Origin: Mesobaculum littorinae
Lineage (GTDB): Bacteria > Pseudomonadota > Alphaproteobacteria > Rhodobacterales > Rhodobacteraceae
DNA: 64,000 nucleotides
Assembly (NCBI RefSeq): GCF_004011175.1
Contig: NZ_RQXX01000008.1
Span: 1-64,000, forward strand
Reading direction: 5' to 3'
Below are positions 1 through 8,363 of the stretch, piece by piece. Position 1 is the first letter of the stretch, and each line of letters starts with the position of its first letter. The notes under the pieces are model-generated. The model ran no database searches, was not told where the DNA came from, and worked only from the letters and a program-made list of their open reading frames with translations. The translations under genes were made by a program, and so were the position numbers.

Positions 1-265
1 GTTCGAATTTTGCCTTCGCCATGGGCCCTCAAGCGCCTCGTTTTCCAGTGGGGGCCTTGCCCCGGTTCAACATCGCGCGCTCTTTAGCTGCCCCGGCACG
101 GCAGATCAAGCCGTCAGGCGGGTTCGCGCCGCCCCGTCACACCCCCGGGTCGCCCGCCCGGGGGCGCGCCAGTCCGCGCACCGCCATGCAGCCCGCTAAC
201 CCGCAGGCCTTCATTCCAGAGAACTGTCTGGGGCCGCCCGTATCGACGGGCGGCCGGGTCGCGGC
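1..265. other. Intergenic edge, no gene seen
   Basis: I see no convincing gene in this first stretch. The only clear structure is a perfect 9-bp inverted repeat, GGCCGCCCG at 232-240 and CGGGCGGCC at 247-255, with a six-base loop. It sits about 10 bases past the stop codon of the lipoprotein gene read on the minus strand, where it may end or protect that transcript. There is no T-run after it on either strand. Confidence 0.5.
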
Positions 266-886
266 TCAGCGGCGCTGTGCCATGTAGGCCGCAAGGTTCG
301 CGGCCTCGGCGTCGCGGTCGTAGGGCGTGCGCACCTGCCCGGGCTTGGGCTCGAACCACTCGGGGTGATCCAGCAGCCAGTCATGCACCTGCTTGGCACC
401 CTGCGTGACCAGGTTTTCCAGCTGCTCCTCCTTGCCGCGCGCGATGCCCGAGCCGATGATCGGCGCGGTGTTCTGCAGCCCTTCGAAGGCGGTCACGCGG
501 AACGGCTCTTCGTTCAGCTTCTCCTGCGTGGCGTTGTCGTAAAGCGTGACGTCGAAGATCAGCACGGATTTCGGCGTGTAGATGACCGGGACCCCGGGTT
601 GCGCCAGCACGTAGCCGCCGATGCCGATGCCCAGGTGGTAAAGCCCGTCGCCATCATAGCCGCCGATCCGCTCCTCGATCGCCTCGGACAGCGCGGCGGT
701 CAGCTCTTCGGTGCTGGCGTCGCGCGAAAACGGGCCCTTGCGCACGTCGGGGGCGACCACGATGTTGTGGCCCAGCCGGAAATCGCCAAGCTCGGGCAGC
801 GGTGCATCGGGATCTGGCGTGGCACAGCCGGCGAGCCCCGCGATCAGGACCAGAAGGCAGGCGAAGGGGCGCAGGAACGTCGTCAT
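266..886 (-). CDS. Putative lipoprotein, unknown function
   Basis: A 206-residue protein that begins with a basic, hydrophobic segment ending in a lipobox (LAGC, cysteine near residue 21), so it should be exported and lipid-anchored. The mature part has no motif I can name with certainty. It contains a hydrophobic GIGIGGYVLAQPGVPVIY-like stretch followed by a beta-rich segment, which recalls small lipoproteins that sit on the periplasmic side of a membrane. The ATG at 884-886 is chosen because the signal peptide starts there; the frame stays open upstream but that extension is low-complexity and not protein-like. It is divergent from recO across a 204-bp gap that must hold both promoters. Confidence 0.75.
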   Translation of the reverse strand: MTTFLRPFACLLVLIAGLAGCATPDPDAPLPELGDFRLGHNIVVAPDVRKGPFSRDASTEELTAALSEAIEERIGGYDGDGLYHLGIGIGGYVLAQPGVPVIYTPKSVLIFDVTLYDNATQEKLNEEPFRVTAFEGLQNTAPIIGSGIARGKEEQLENLVTQGAKQVHDWLLDHPEWFEPKPGQVRTPYDRDAEAANLAAYMAQRR

Positions 887-1090
887 GGGGGCTCGGTCTC
901 TCTTCGGTAAGCGTCGGGGCTGGGCCACAGCGATAGCGCAGCCTGCCCCGTCGCGCAACGCGGCCCCCCGCGGGCGCGCGGCCGGGCGGGCGGGCGGGCC
1001 ACCCGCGGCAGGACGGGCTTTCGTGCCCAGCCCCGGGGCCCTAGGATCAGGATGGTGCGGACGGCCTCCGCCCGCGGCAACGGAGTGGCT

Positions 1091-1816
1091 ATGGACTGGC
1101 GCGAGGAAGGCACGCTGTTGACCGTGCGGCGCCATGGCGAAAGCGCGGCGATCATCGATGTCTTCACCGCCACCCGCGGGCGGCACGCGGGCGTGGTGCG
1201 CGGCGGCGCCGGCCGACGGCTGTCGGCGGTGCTGCAACCCGGCGCGCAGCTCGACCTGACCTGGCGCGGCCGGCTCGAGGATCAGCTGGGCAGCTTCACC
1301 GTCGAACCCAAGCAGTCGCGCAGCGCGGGCGTGAGGGGCGACCGGCTGGCGCTGGCCGGGCTGAATGCCCTAACCGCTTTGCTGGCCTTTCTGCTGCCCG
1401 AGCGCGAACCCCACCCGCGTCTTTACGCGATGTCGGTGTCGATGTTCGACGCGCTGGAAACCGAACCCGACTGGCCGCTGGCCTACCTGCACTGGGAGCT
1501 GGCGCTGCTCGAAGAGCTGGGGTTCGGGCTGGACCTGTCGTCCTGCGCGATCACCGGGTCGCGTGACGATCTGGCCTTCGTCTCGCCCCGGACCGGGCGG
1601 GCGGTCGCACGCGATGCGGCGGGCGACTGGGCCGACCGGCTGCTGCCCCTGCCGCTGTGCATGCTGGGCCAGGGCCCGGCGACACTGAGCGAGCTTCTGG
1701 CAGGGCTGTCGACCACGGGGCATTTCCTGGAAAACCGCATCGCCCCGGCGATGGGCGACCGCCCCCTGCCCCCGGCGCGGCACCGGCTGATCGAGACCAT
1801 CGCGCGGCTGCGCTAG
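1091..1816 (+). CDS. recO: DNA repair protein RecO
   Basis: RecO loads RecA onto SSB-coated single-stranded DNA in the RecFOR pathway of gap repair. The 241-residue length is typical. The N-terminal OB-fold starts with [20 protein letters not shown] and contains the conserved [10 protein letters not shown]-like turn near residue 75; the C-terminal part is the helical domain with a zinc-ribbon-like region that, as in many alphaproteobacteria, keeps few of the cysteines (C at about 158 and 193). The ATG at 1091 is preferred to an upstream in-frame ATG at 1052 because the conserved OB-fold begins at MDWREEG. It is convergent with the ThiF-family gene that follows. Confidence 0.9.
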   Translation: MDWREEGTLLTVRRHGESAAIIDVFTATRGRHAGVVRGGAGRRLSAVLQPGAQLDLTWRGRLEDQLGSFTVEPKQSRSAGVRGDRLALAGLNALTALLAFLLPEREPHPRLYAMSVSMFDALETEPDWPLAYLHWELALLEELGFGLDLSSCAITGSRDDLAFVSPRTGRAVARDAAGDWADRLLPLPLCMLGQGPATLSELLAGLSTTGHFLENRIAPAMGDRPLPPARHRLIETIARLR

Positions 1817-1950
1817 GCGCGTCGGGGGCAATCGCAGCCCAGCCACCGGTCCAAGGGTCCGCTTCCGTCCTCAGCAGGCGATGGCCGCTCCAAGGTTCGG
1901 CACCTCGCTAGTGGCCGCCCCCTCCAGGAGGGATCGGCAAAGGCTCCCCT

Positions 1951-2000
1951 TTGCCCTGCCCGTTGCCCTGCGCGTCGCCCTACCCTGCGCCCTGCCCTCC
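1951..2000. repeat. Degenerate 12-bp tandem repeat
   Basis: Four imperfect copies of a unit like TTGCCCTGCCCG run head to tail here (TTGCCCTGCCCG, TTGCCCTGCGCG, TCGCCCTACCCTG, CGCCCTGCCC). The repeat covers the last codons and stop codon of the minus-strand ThiF-family gene, so copy-number changes would alter that protein's C-terminus. Confidence 0.5.
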
Positions 2001-3038
2001 GCAGACGGGGCAATCGGCACGGCTGTGCACCGTGATGACCCGGGTTTCGGCATAAAGCCCGTCATAGATCATCAGCCGCCCGCGCAGCCCCTGGCCCGCG
2101 CCGGTGATCTGCTTGACGGCCTCAAGCGCCATGATCGACCCCACCACCCCCGGAAGGGGTCCGGCGACGCCGGCCTCGGCACAGGTGGGGGCGAGCCCCG
2201 GCGCGGGAGGTTCGGGAAAGACGCATTGGTAGCAGGGACCGCCCGAGGCGGGATGCCACAGCGACACTTGCCCCTCCCACTGGCTGATCGCGGCACCGAT
2301 CACCGGCACCCCAAGCCCGGCGGCAACGCGGTTCACCAGGTAGCGGGTCTCGATATCGTCGGTGCCTTCGAGGATCAGGTCGTACTCAGCGAAAAGCCCG
2401 GCCGCGATCTCGGGCGTCAGGCGGCGGTGATAGGGGCGCAGCACGGCAAAGGGGTTCAGCGCCCGCATCGCCCGCTCGGCAGAGAAGACCTTGGGCATGC
2501 CGATGCGGTCGTCGGCATGGGCGACCTGGCGTTGCAGGTTCGTGGCCTCGACCACGTCATCGTCGATCACCCCGATCGTGCCGACCCCCGCCGCCGCGAG
2601 GTGCAGCAGAGCGGGCGACCCCAGCCCGCCGGCCCCGACGACCAGCACCCGCGCCTGCTTGAGCGCGGTCTGCCCCGACCCGCCGATTTCGCGCAGGGCG
2701 ATGTGGCGGGCATAGCGCGGCAGCTCTCCCTCCCTGAACCGGGCCGGGCCGGCGGCCTCGGTTTCGGGCGCTCCGGCGTCCCGCGCGACGCGGGATTTCA
2801 GGACGGCCAGCCCCCTGCGATAGACCCAGACCAGCGCGACCAGCCCGCCCAGCACCAGCCATTCGGCCAGCGACCCGCCCAGCGTCGTCCGCAGCGGGTG
2901 GCCCTCGGGCAGGACGGCATGGGCGAAAAGCACGGCGAGGTAGAGCAGCCCGATCATCGTCCAGCGGGTGCGGCGCGGCGTGCCCAGCACGGCGCCCACC
3001 CCCCAGAGCACCGCGGCGAGCACAAGCACCGGCGCCAT
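1980..3038 (-). CDS. Membrane-anchored ThiF/MoeB-family adenylyltransferase
   Basis: The C-terminal 250 residues are an E1-like ThiF/MoeB/HesA domain that adenylates the C-terminus of a ubiquitin-like sulfur carrier (MoaD or ThiS). Visible are the ARHIALREIGGSGQ entry, the nucleotide-binding VVGAGGLGSPALLHL loop near residue 130, the NLQRQ motif, and two CxxC zinc pairs (CYQC and CPVC). The expected partner is molybdopterin synthase or thiamin synthesis; MoeB is my best guess. Unusually, about 90 N-terminal residues carry two or three hydrophobic segments (MAPVLVLAAVLWGVGAV, GLLYLAVLFAHAV, LVLGGLVALVWVY), so the enzyme should be held at the inner membrane. It follows dut by 3 bp and coaBC, forming one minus-strand operon. 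Confidence 0.85.
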   Translation of the reverse strand: MAPVLVLAAVLWGVGAVLGTPRRTRWTMIGLLYLAVLFAHAVLPEGHPLRTTLGGSLAEWLVLGGLVALVWVYRRGLAVLKSRVARDAGAPETEAAGPARFREGELPRYARHIALREIGGSGQTALKQARVLVVGAGGLGSPALLHLAAAGVGTIGVIDDDVVEATNLQRQVAHADDRIGMPKVFSAERAMRALNPFAVLRPYHRRLTPEIAAGLFAEYDLILEGTDDIETRYLVNRVAAGLGVPVIGAAISQWEGQVSLWHPASGGPCYQCVFPEPPAPGLAPTCAEAGVAGPLPGVVGSIMALEAVKQITGAGQGLRGRLMIYDGLYAETRVITVHSRADCPVCGGQGAG

Positions 3039-3041
3039 CGT

Positions 3042-3527
3042 CTAGCCCCGCCCGGTGGAGCCGAAGCCGCCCGTTCCGCGGGCCGTGGTGTCGAGCGTCG
3101 CGACCTCGTGCCAGCGGGCGGGCGAGACGGGCGCGATCACGGCCTGCGCGATCCGTTCGCCGTGGACGACGTGGAATGCCGCCTGCCCGAGGTTGATCAG
3201 GATCACCCCGAGAGGCCCGCGGTAATCGGCGTCTATGGTGCCGGGCGTGTTCAGCAGCGTCACCCCGTCGCGCAACGCCAGGCCCGAGCGCGGGCGCAGC
3301 TGCATCTCGTAGCCGCGGGCCACGGCAACGCGCAGCCCGGTGGGGACAAGCACCCGCGCGCCCGGTTCAAGCACGACACCGTCCCGCTGGTCCTGGGGGA
3401 AGTTGGCGCGGATATCCGCCCCGGCCGCGTCGGCCGTCGCCGGTTCGGGCAGGGCGACGGTCGGGTCGGCCCACTCCTCGCGCACCACCTCGACCACCGC
3501 GGCGCCTTGTCCCTCGTGCACTGGCAT
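3042..3527 (-). CDS. dut: dUTP diphosphatase
   Basis: Hydrolyses dUTP to dUMP and pyrophosphate, keeping uracil out of DNA and feeding dTMP synthesis. The 161-residue protein has the five trimeric dUTPase motifs: GADIRA near residue 37, the RPRSGLA motif 2/3 region near 80, the [12 protein letters not shown] uridine-binding hairpin, the GERIAQAVI motif, and the C-terminal glycine-rich GTGGFGSTG arm that closes over the substrate. It lies between coaBC (55 bp upstream) and the ThiF-family gene (3 bp downstream), an arrangement known from alphaproteobacteria. Confidence 0.96.
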   Translation of the reverse strand: MPVHEGQGAAVVEVVREEWADPTVALPEPATADAAGADIRANFPQDQRDGVVLEPGARVLVPTGLRVAVARGYEMQLRPRSGLALRDGVTLLNTPGTIDADYRGPLGVILINLGQAAFHVVHGERIAQAVIAPVSPARWHEVATLDTTARGTGGFGSTGRG

Positions 3528-3582
3528 GTCTCCTTGTCGTCTGTTCGGGGCCGGTTTGCGGTCTGTTCGCGCGGGGGCCGCG

Positions 3583-4866
3583 CTAGCTCAGCGCCTCGGC
3601 GATGCGGGCTGCCAGACGGCGCCCGACCTCGTCCTTGGCCATCCTGTCCCACGTCTCGGGCCCCGCCTCGGTGATCAGCGTCACCGCGTTGTCGGCACCA
3701 CCCATGATCCCCGTGCCCTCGGACACGTCATTGGCGAGGATCCAGTCGCATCCCTTGCGCGCACGCTTGGCCGTGGCCTGCGCCACGACATCCTCGGTCT
3801 CGGCCGCGAAGCCCACGACTAGAGCGGGACGCCCGTCGCGCAGGTGGGCAATCTCGGACAGGATGTCGGGATTTTCCACCATGTCGAGCGCGGGGACACC
3901 CCCTGAGGTCTTCTTTATCTTGCCGCGCGGCGTCTCGCGCATGCGCCAGTCGGCCACGGCGGCCGCGAAAACGGCGATGTCGGCGGGCAGCGCCGCCTGC
4001 ACCGCGGCCTGCATCTGGCGCGCGGTCTCGACGCGGATCGCCTCGACGCCCTCGGGTGGGGGCACCGCGGCGGGGCCGGTGACGAAACTGACCCGCGCGC
4101 CCAGCGCGACCAGCGCCGCCGCCACGGCCGCCCCCTGCGCGCCGGAAGAGCGGTTGGCAATGTAACGCACAGGATCGAGCGGTTCGTGCGTGGGGCCCGA
4201 GGTGACGATGGCGTGGCGTCCGGCGAGCGGCCCGTCGGCCCGCGCCGCCGGCTGGGACAGCTTCCCGCCCGCGTCCGGCACGCCGGACATGGCCACCGCC
4301 CCTTGCGATGCCGCACCGGACGCGTCGCCCAGCGCGGCCATCACCGCGTCGACGATGGCCAAGGGCTCGGCCATCCGTCCCGGCCCGTATTCGCCGCAGG
4401 CCATGTGCCCTTCGTCGGGGCCCACCGACAGGATACCGTCGCCGGCCAGCGTGTCGCGGTTGCGCCGCGTCGCGGGATGGTCCCACATCCGCACGTTCAT
4501 CGCGGGCGCCACCAGCACGCGCGTGTCGGTCGCCAGCAAAAGGGTCGAGGCAAGATCGTCGGCATGACCGCCGGCCATCTTCGCCATCAGGTCCGCCGTC
4601 GCGGGCGCCACGACGATCAGGTCCGCCACGCGCGACAGCTGGATATGGCCCATCTCGGCTTCGTCGGTCAGGTCCCAGAGGTCGGTATAGACCTTCTGCC
4701 CGGCCAGAGCCGAAACCGACAGCGGAGTGACGAACTGGGCGCCTGCGCGCGTCAGCACCGGCGTCACCTGTGCCCCGCGTTCGCGCAGGCGACGGATCAG
4801 GTCGAGGGACTTGTAGGCGGCAATCCCGCCCCCGATGATCAGAAGAATGCGCGTGTCGGCAAGCAT
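3583..4866 (-). CDS. coaBC: Bifunctional CoaBC: phosphopantothenate-cysteine ligase/decarboxylase
   Basis: Carries out two steps of coenzyme A synthesis: joining cysteine to 4'-phosphopantothenate and decarboxylating the product. The 427-residue protein has an N-terminal flavodoxin-like decarboxylase domain ([16 protein letters not shown] at the start, the [20 protein letters not shown]-like segment near residue 125) and a C-terminal Rossmann ligase domain ([20 protein letters not shown] near 230, then the [10 protein letters not shown] segment). A linker of about 40 low-complexity residues joins them. The ATG at 4864-4866 is chosen because conserved sequence begins there; an earlier in-frame start would only add an Arg/Ala-rich tail. 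It is the first gene of the coaBC-dut-ThiF operon. Confidence 0.95.
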   Translation of the reverse strand: MLADTRILLIIGGGIAAYKSLDLIRRLRERGAQVTPVLTRAGAQFVTPLSVSALAGQKVYTDLWDLTDEAEMGHIQLSRVADLIVVAPATADLMAKMAGGHADDLASTLLLATDTRVLVAPAMNVRMWDHPATRRNRDTLAGDGILSVGPDEGHMACGEYGPGRMAEPLAIVDAVMAALGDASGAASQGAVAMSGVPDAGGKLSQPAARADGPLAGRHAIVTSGPTHEPLDPVRYIANRSSGAQGAAVAAALVALGARVSFVTGPAAVPPPEGVEAIRVETARQMQAAVQAALPADIAVFAAAVADWRMRETPRGKIKKTSGGVPALDMVENPDILSEIAHLRDGRPALVVGFAAETEDVVAQATAKRARKGCDWILANDVSEGTGIMGGADNAVTLITEAGPETWDRMAKDEVGRRLAARIAEALS

Positions 4867-5014
4867 CGACGGGTCTCCCTGCAACCGCGCGACGGGGCGC
4901 GCGCGTGCTGCCCCGGATCTACGGGCCGCAGGGCCCGAACTCAAGCCCGCCCGCAGCGACCACCAGCGCCGGGCCCCTTACGGGCAGCTCTGCGGCCAGC
5001 CCTTGAAACGCCAC

Positions 5015-5039
5015 GGGCCCCGCGGTTTCCGCAGGGCCC
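5015..5039 (-). terminator. Candidate hairpin after rpoH
   Basis: GGGCCCCGCGG at 5015-5025 pairs with CCGCAGGGCCC at 5029-5039 around a TTT loop, with one C/A mismatch. It lies about 30 bases past the rpoH stop codon in the direction of rpoH transcription. There is no clear U-run, so its role as a terminator is only likely. Confidence 0.4.
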
Positions 5040-5067
5040 GGCAAGGCACAGGCATGGTGCGCACAGG

Positions 5068-5946
5068 TCAGGCGAAAAAGCCCATGACCTCGCCCGATTG
5101 CCCCTCGAGGCTCTTGCGCATCTTTCCGAAAGCGGCGGCTTCCAGCTGGCGCACCCGTTCCTTGGACAGACCCAGCTCGTTGCCGAGCGATTCCAGCGTC
5201 CGCGGGTCGTCGCGCAGCTTGCGTTCGCGCACGATGAAGCGTTCGCGGTCGTTCAGCTCGGACATGGCGGAGACCAGCCAGTTGCGCAGCGTGCCGATGT
5301 CCTTGTCGCGCGCCACGGTGTCCGAGGCCTGGTCGCCGCCATCCTCAAGCGCATCTATCCATTCGCGGCCCTCATCCTCAGCCGACTGGGTGGCGTTGAG
5401 CGAATAGTCCGATCCGGCAAGCCGACCCTCCATCATCTCGACGTCGTGCAGGGGCACGCCGACCTCGCGCGCGATCATGTGGCGCAGCTGGTGGCGGTCG
5501 AGGCTTTCGCCCCGCGACTGCGCCTCGCGCTCAAGCCGGGCCTGCACGCGGCGCATGTTGAAGAACAGCGATTTCTGGGAGGAGGTCGAGCCGGTGCGCA
5601 CCATCGACCAGTTGCGCATCACGTAGTCCTGGATCGAGGCCTTGATCCACCAAACCGCGTAGGTCGAAAACCGCACGCCGCGATCGGGGTCGAACTTGTC
5701 CGCGGCCTTCATCAGCCCCAGCCCTGCCTCCTGAACCAGATCATTCATCGGAGCGCCGTAGCGGCGGAACTTGGCCGCCATCGAAATCGCCAGGCGCATG
5801 TAGGCGGTCACCAACCGGTGCAGCGCCCGTTCGTCCCGTTGATCGCGCCAGGCGTAGGCCAGCTGCAATTCGGTGTCGGCATCCAGAAGCTCGGCCTGCA
5901 TGGCGCGCCGCGAAAGTGAATATTCTGAAAATCCGTCAAGTGCCAT
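5068..5946 (-). CDS. rpoH: RNA polymerase sigma-32 factor, RpoHII type
   Basis: An alternative sigma factor of the heat-shock/oxidative-stress group. The 292-residue protein shows region 2 (LVTAYMRLAISMAAKFRRYG, DLVQEAGLGLMKAADKFD), the -10 recognition helix FSTYAVWWIKASIQDYVMRN, the sigma-32 'RpoH box' region QKSLFFNMRRVQARLE, and a region 4.2 helix-turn-helix ESLGNELGLSKERVRQLEA. The MALDGFSEYSLSRRAMQAELL start matches my memory of the RpoHII proteins of Rhodobacter, which act in singlet-oxygen responses; that subtype assignment rests on recall. The ATG at 5944-5946 is used; longer upstream starts add unlike sequence. It is divergent from the cobP gene, with about 100 bp between. Confidence 0.92.
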   Translation of the reverse strand: MALDGFSEYSLSRRAMQAELLDADTELQLAYAWRDQRDERALHRLVTAYMRLAISMAAKFRRYGAPMNDLVQEAGLGLMKAADKFDPDRGVRFSTYAVWWIKASIQDYVMRNWSMVRTGSTSSQKSLFFNMRRVQARLEREAQSRGESLDRHQLRHMIAREVGVPLHDVEMMEGRLAGSDYSLNATQSAEDEGREWIDALEDGGDQASDTVARDKDIGTLRNWLVSAMSELNDRERFIVRERKLRDDPRTLESLGNELGLSKERVRQLEAAAFGKMRKSLEGQSGEVMGFFA

Positions 5947-6047
5947 CGCCTGTTCCCCAACCTTAGCCCGCGACGCAAGGCTTACGCCTCCTCTGCGAAC
6001 TTGATACGAAGCGCCAACGCCGTTGGCCGAAGGAAAGTTTCCGCAGA

Positions 6048-6581
6048 ATGTTGCCAAGTCTCAGTTTTGCCCTAGGCGGCGCGGGATCGGGCAAGTCCGC
6101 CTATGCCGAGGCGCTGGCCGAGGCCGCGGCGCCGAACCGCCTCTATATCGCCAGTGCCGAGGCCGGCGACCGCGAGATGCAGGCCAAGATCGCCGCCCAC
6201 CGGGCCCGGCGCGGCGCGGGCTGGCGCACGGTCGAAACCCCGCGCGATCCCGGCCCGGCCCTGCGGGGGATGGCCGGTGACGAGGTGGCGCTGTTCGACT
6301 GTCTCACCATGTGGCTGGCCAACCACCTTTTCGCGGAAAGCGACCTGGACCTGGCCGAGGCAGAGCTGTTTTCGGCCCTCGCCGCGGCCCCGGGCCGGGT
6401 CATCGTGGTCTCGAACGAAGTCGGCTTCAGCATCGTTCCCGACAATGCGCTGGCCCGGCGGTTCCAGCGCGAACAGGCCCGCCTGAACCGTGAAATCGCC
6501 GCCCGCGCGGGGCTGGTCGCGGGGGTCATGGCGGGGCTTCCCTTCGCGCTCAAGGGGACGCTACCGGAGCTGCCGTCGTGA
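6048..6581 (+). CDS. cobP: Adenosylcobinamide kinase/guanylyltransferase
   Basis: Phosphorylates adenosylcobinamide and then transfers GMP to it, giving adenosylcobinamide-GDP in late cobalamin synthesis or salvage. The 177 residues start with the P-loop LGGAGSGKSAYAE (GGAGSGKS at 10-17), followed by the family's YIASAEAGDREMQAKIAAHR segment and a C-terminal VVSNEVGFSIVPDNALARRF motif, all typical of CobP/CobU. Its stop overlaps the GTG start of the phosphatase gene that follows (GTGA at 6578-6581), so the two are translationally coupled. Confidence 0.94.
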   Translation: MLPSLSFALGGAGSGKSAYAEALAEAAAPNRLYIASAEAGDREMQAKIAAHRARRGAGWRTVETPRDPGPALRGMAGDEVALFDCLTMWLANHLFAESDLDLAEAELFSALAAAPGRVIVVSNEVGFSIVPDNALARRFQREQARLNREIAARAGLVAGVMAGLPFALKGTLPELPS

Positions 6582-7165
6582 CCTGCGCCCGGCTGTGGTG
6601 GGTGCGGCACGGACCGACCCACGCGCGCAGCATGTGCGGATGGACGGACCTGCCCGCCGACCTCTCGGACACCGCGGCGTTGGACCGGCTGGCCGCGGCG
6701 CTGCCGGCGGGCGCACCGGTGATCTCGTCCGACCTGTTGCGCGCGCGCCAGACCGCCGCGGCGCTGGCGCGCGGCCGGCCGCGCCTGCCCGACGACCCCG
6801 CCCTGCGCGAGATGCATTTCGGCGCGTGGGAGGGGCGCACCCATGCAGATGTCGAGGCCGAGAACCCGACGCTCATCCGCCGGTTCTGGGAGACGCCCGG
6901 CCCCGTCGCACCTCCGGACGGGGAAAGCTGGGACAGGCTCGCCGCCCGGGTCGACGCCGCCGCCGACCGGCTGGCCGCGGAGGCCGCGCACCGTGGCGGC
7001 GACGTGATCGTCGTGGCGCATTTCGGCCCGATCCTCAGCCAGATCGCCCGCGCCCGCGCCATCCCCCCGCAAGAGGCCTTTGCCCAGCCCGTCCGCCACC
7101 TGTCGCTGACGCGTCTGCGCCGCGACGACCGGTGGTCAGAAGAGTGCGCCGATCAGGTGATCTGA
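6578..7165 (+). CDS. Histidine phosphatase family protein, CobC-like
   Basis: A 195-residue member of the phosphoglycerate-mutase-like histidine phosphatases. The catalytic RHG motif is at the start (WWVRHGPTHARS), a second conserved arginine follows in SDLLRARQTA, an acidic EMHFGAWEGRTHADVE segment supplies the acid, and VVAHFGPIL carries the second histidine. Because it overlaps cobP by four bases and starts with GTG, the likely role is removal of a phosphate in cobalamin assembly (alpha-ribazole-5'-phosphate phosphatase, CobC). The sequence itself cannot exclude another phosphate ester as substrate. Confidence 0.82.
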   Translation: MTCARLWWVRHGPTHARSMCGWTDLPADLSDTAALDRLAAALPAGAPVISSDLLRARQTAAALARGRPRLPDDPALREMHFGAWEGRTHADVEAENPTLIRRFWETPGPVAPPDGESWDRLAARVDAAADRLAAEAAHRGGDVIVVAHFGPILSQIARARAIPPQEAFAQPVRHLSLTRLRRDDRWSEECADQVI

Positions 7166-7400
7166 GAGGCCTCCCGCGGCCGACCCGGTGCAAGGCCGCG
7201 ACCGGGCGAAGCGGATTAAAGCGGGATGCCCCCTTGCGCCTGACCTTCCGCGCCACCCCGGCCCTCGCCGATCCGGCCCCGGCGGATCCGCCCCTGACGG
7301 GCAATTCATCACGATCCGCGCAGGCCCCGTCACGCGATGTCATTGGCGCACCGCGCGGGCCTCGTGGCAAAGACGAAGAGCCCTCATCGGAGTCTGGCCC

Positions 7401-8288
7401 GTGACCTACGACCTCTTCATCGCCGACCGTCTCTATTCCAGCTGGTCGCTGCGCGGCTGGTTGATCTTCGACAGCTTCGGCCTTCCGGTCACGACCCATG
7501 TGGCGGGGCTTTATTCCGGCAGCTTCGCGCAGGACCTCGCGCCCGTCGCCCCGGCGCGCACCGTGCCCGCGATGCGCACGCCCGAGGGCCTTGTCGTGGG
7601 CGACAGCCTCGCCATCGCCGAGACGCTGGCCGAGCGCCATCCCGACATCCCGCTCTGGCCCGCCGACCCGGCCGACCGGGCCCGCGCGCGATGGCTGGTG
7701 GCCGAGATGCATTCGGGCTTTTCGGCCCTGCGGCGCGACTGCCCGATGCGGCTGGGCTACGCGGTCCGGGACTTCGCCCCCACGCAGGCCGTCCGCGACG
7801 ACGTCGCGCGCATCGAGGCGCTCTGGGCCTTCGCCACCGAGACGCGTGGCACCGAGGGGCCGTGGCTTTTCGGTGCCTGGTCGCTGGCCGACATCTTCTA
7901 TGCACCGGTCGCGACCCGGATCGCGACCTATGGCCTGCCCGTCGGCCCGGCCGCGGCGGCCTATGTCGCGGCCCACCTCGCCCATCCCGCGCTGCGCCGC
8001 TGGCGCGGGATGGGACTGGCGGCCGAAGGGCCCGAACCACCGGCCTACCGGCTGGATCTGCCCCGGGCGCCCTGGCCCGGCCCCGCGCCGCTGCCCGCCG
8101 AGGCCGTCATCGACGGAACCGCCGAGAACAGCAGCTGCCCCTATTCCGGCCGCCCTGTCACCCATTTCCTGCGGTTCGACACCCGCGTCTGGGGCTTTTG
8201 CAACGCGTTTTGCCGCGACAAGACCGCGGCCGACCCCGCCGCCTGGCCGGCCTTCCTGGAAATGGTCGACACGGAAGCACGACGTTAA
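7401..8288 (+). CDS. Glutathione S-transferase family protein with cysteine-containing C-terminal extension
   Basis: The first 215 or so residues are a GST: thioredoxin-like N-domain beginning MTYDLFIADRLYSSWSLRGW, with the SSW motif typical of GSTs from alphaproteobacteria and a PAMRTPEGLVVGDSLAIAE glutathione-binding cis-Pro/SxxI region, then an all-helical C-domain. Total length is 295, some 70 longer than usual. The extra C-terminus holds NSSCPYSGRP, then FCNAFCRDKTAADP, a pattern of three cysteines that could bind metal or act in redox. The start is GTG at 7401; the reading frame is open upstream but unlike GSTs. The stop codon overlaps the CtrA-like site of comM. No substrate can be named. 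Confidence 0.82.
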   Translation: MTYDLFIADRLYSSWSLRGWLIFDSFGLPVTTHVAGLYSGSFAQDLAPVAPARTVPAMRTPEGLVVGDSLAIAETLAERHPDIPLWPADPADRARARWLVAEMHSGFSALRRDCPMRLGYAVRDFAPTQAVRDDVARIEALWAFATETRGTEGPWLFGAWSLADIFYAPVATRIATYGLPVGPAAAAYVAAHLAHPALRRWRGMGLAAEGPEPPAYRLDLPRAPWPGPAPLPAEAVIDGTAENSSCPYSGRPVTHFLRFDTRVWGFCNAFCRDKTAADPAAWPAFLEMVDTEARR

Positions 8289-8299
8289 CCCTTTGCTAA
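8285..8299 (+). promoter_or_regulatory. CtrA-like binding site upstream of comM
   Basis: TTAA at 8285-8288, seven bases, then CTAA at 8296-8299: one mismatch from the alphaproteobacterial CtrA consensus TTAA-N7-TTAA, and followed by CC as in many full sites. It lies 65 bases before the comM ATG and overlaps the stop codon of the preceding gene. In Rhodobacteraceae, CtrA is known to control gene-transfer-agent and DNA-uptake genes, which makes the position meaningful. Binding itself is inferred. Confidence 0.45.
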
Positions 8300-8363
8300 C
8301 CCTGCCGCGCCGAGACTGCCTCTCAGGCGGGGCGGGCCCCGACACCGCGCGGGGGCGACGATC

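Noticed and set aside
1881-3674. Long plus-strand frame opposite the ThiF-family and dut genes
   Set aside because: Both genes beneath it have full family motifs in the right order; the opposing frame has none.
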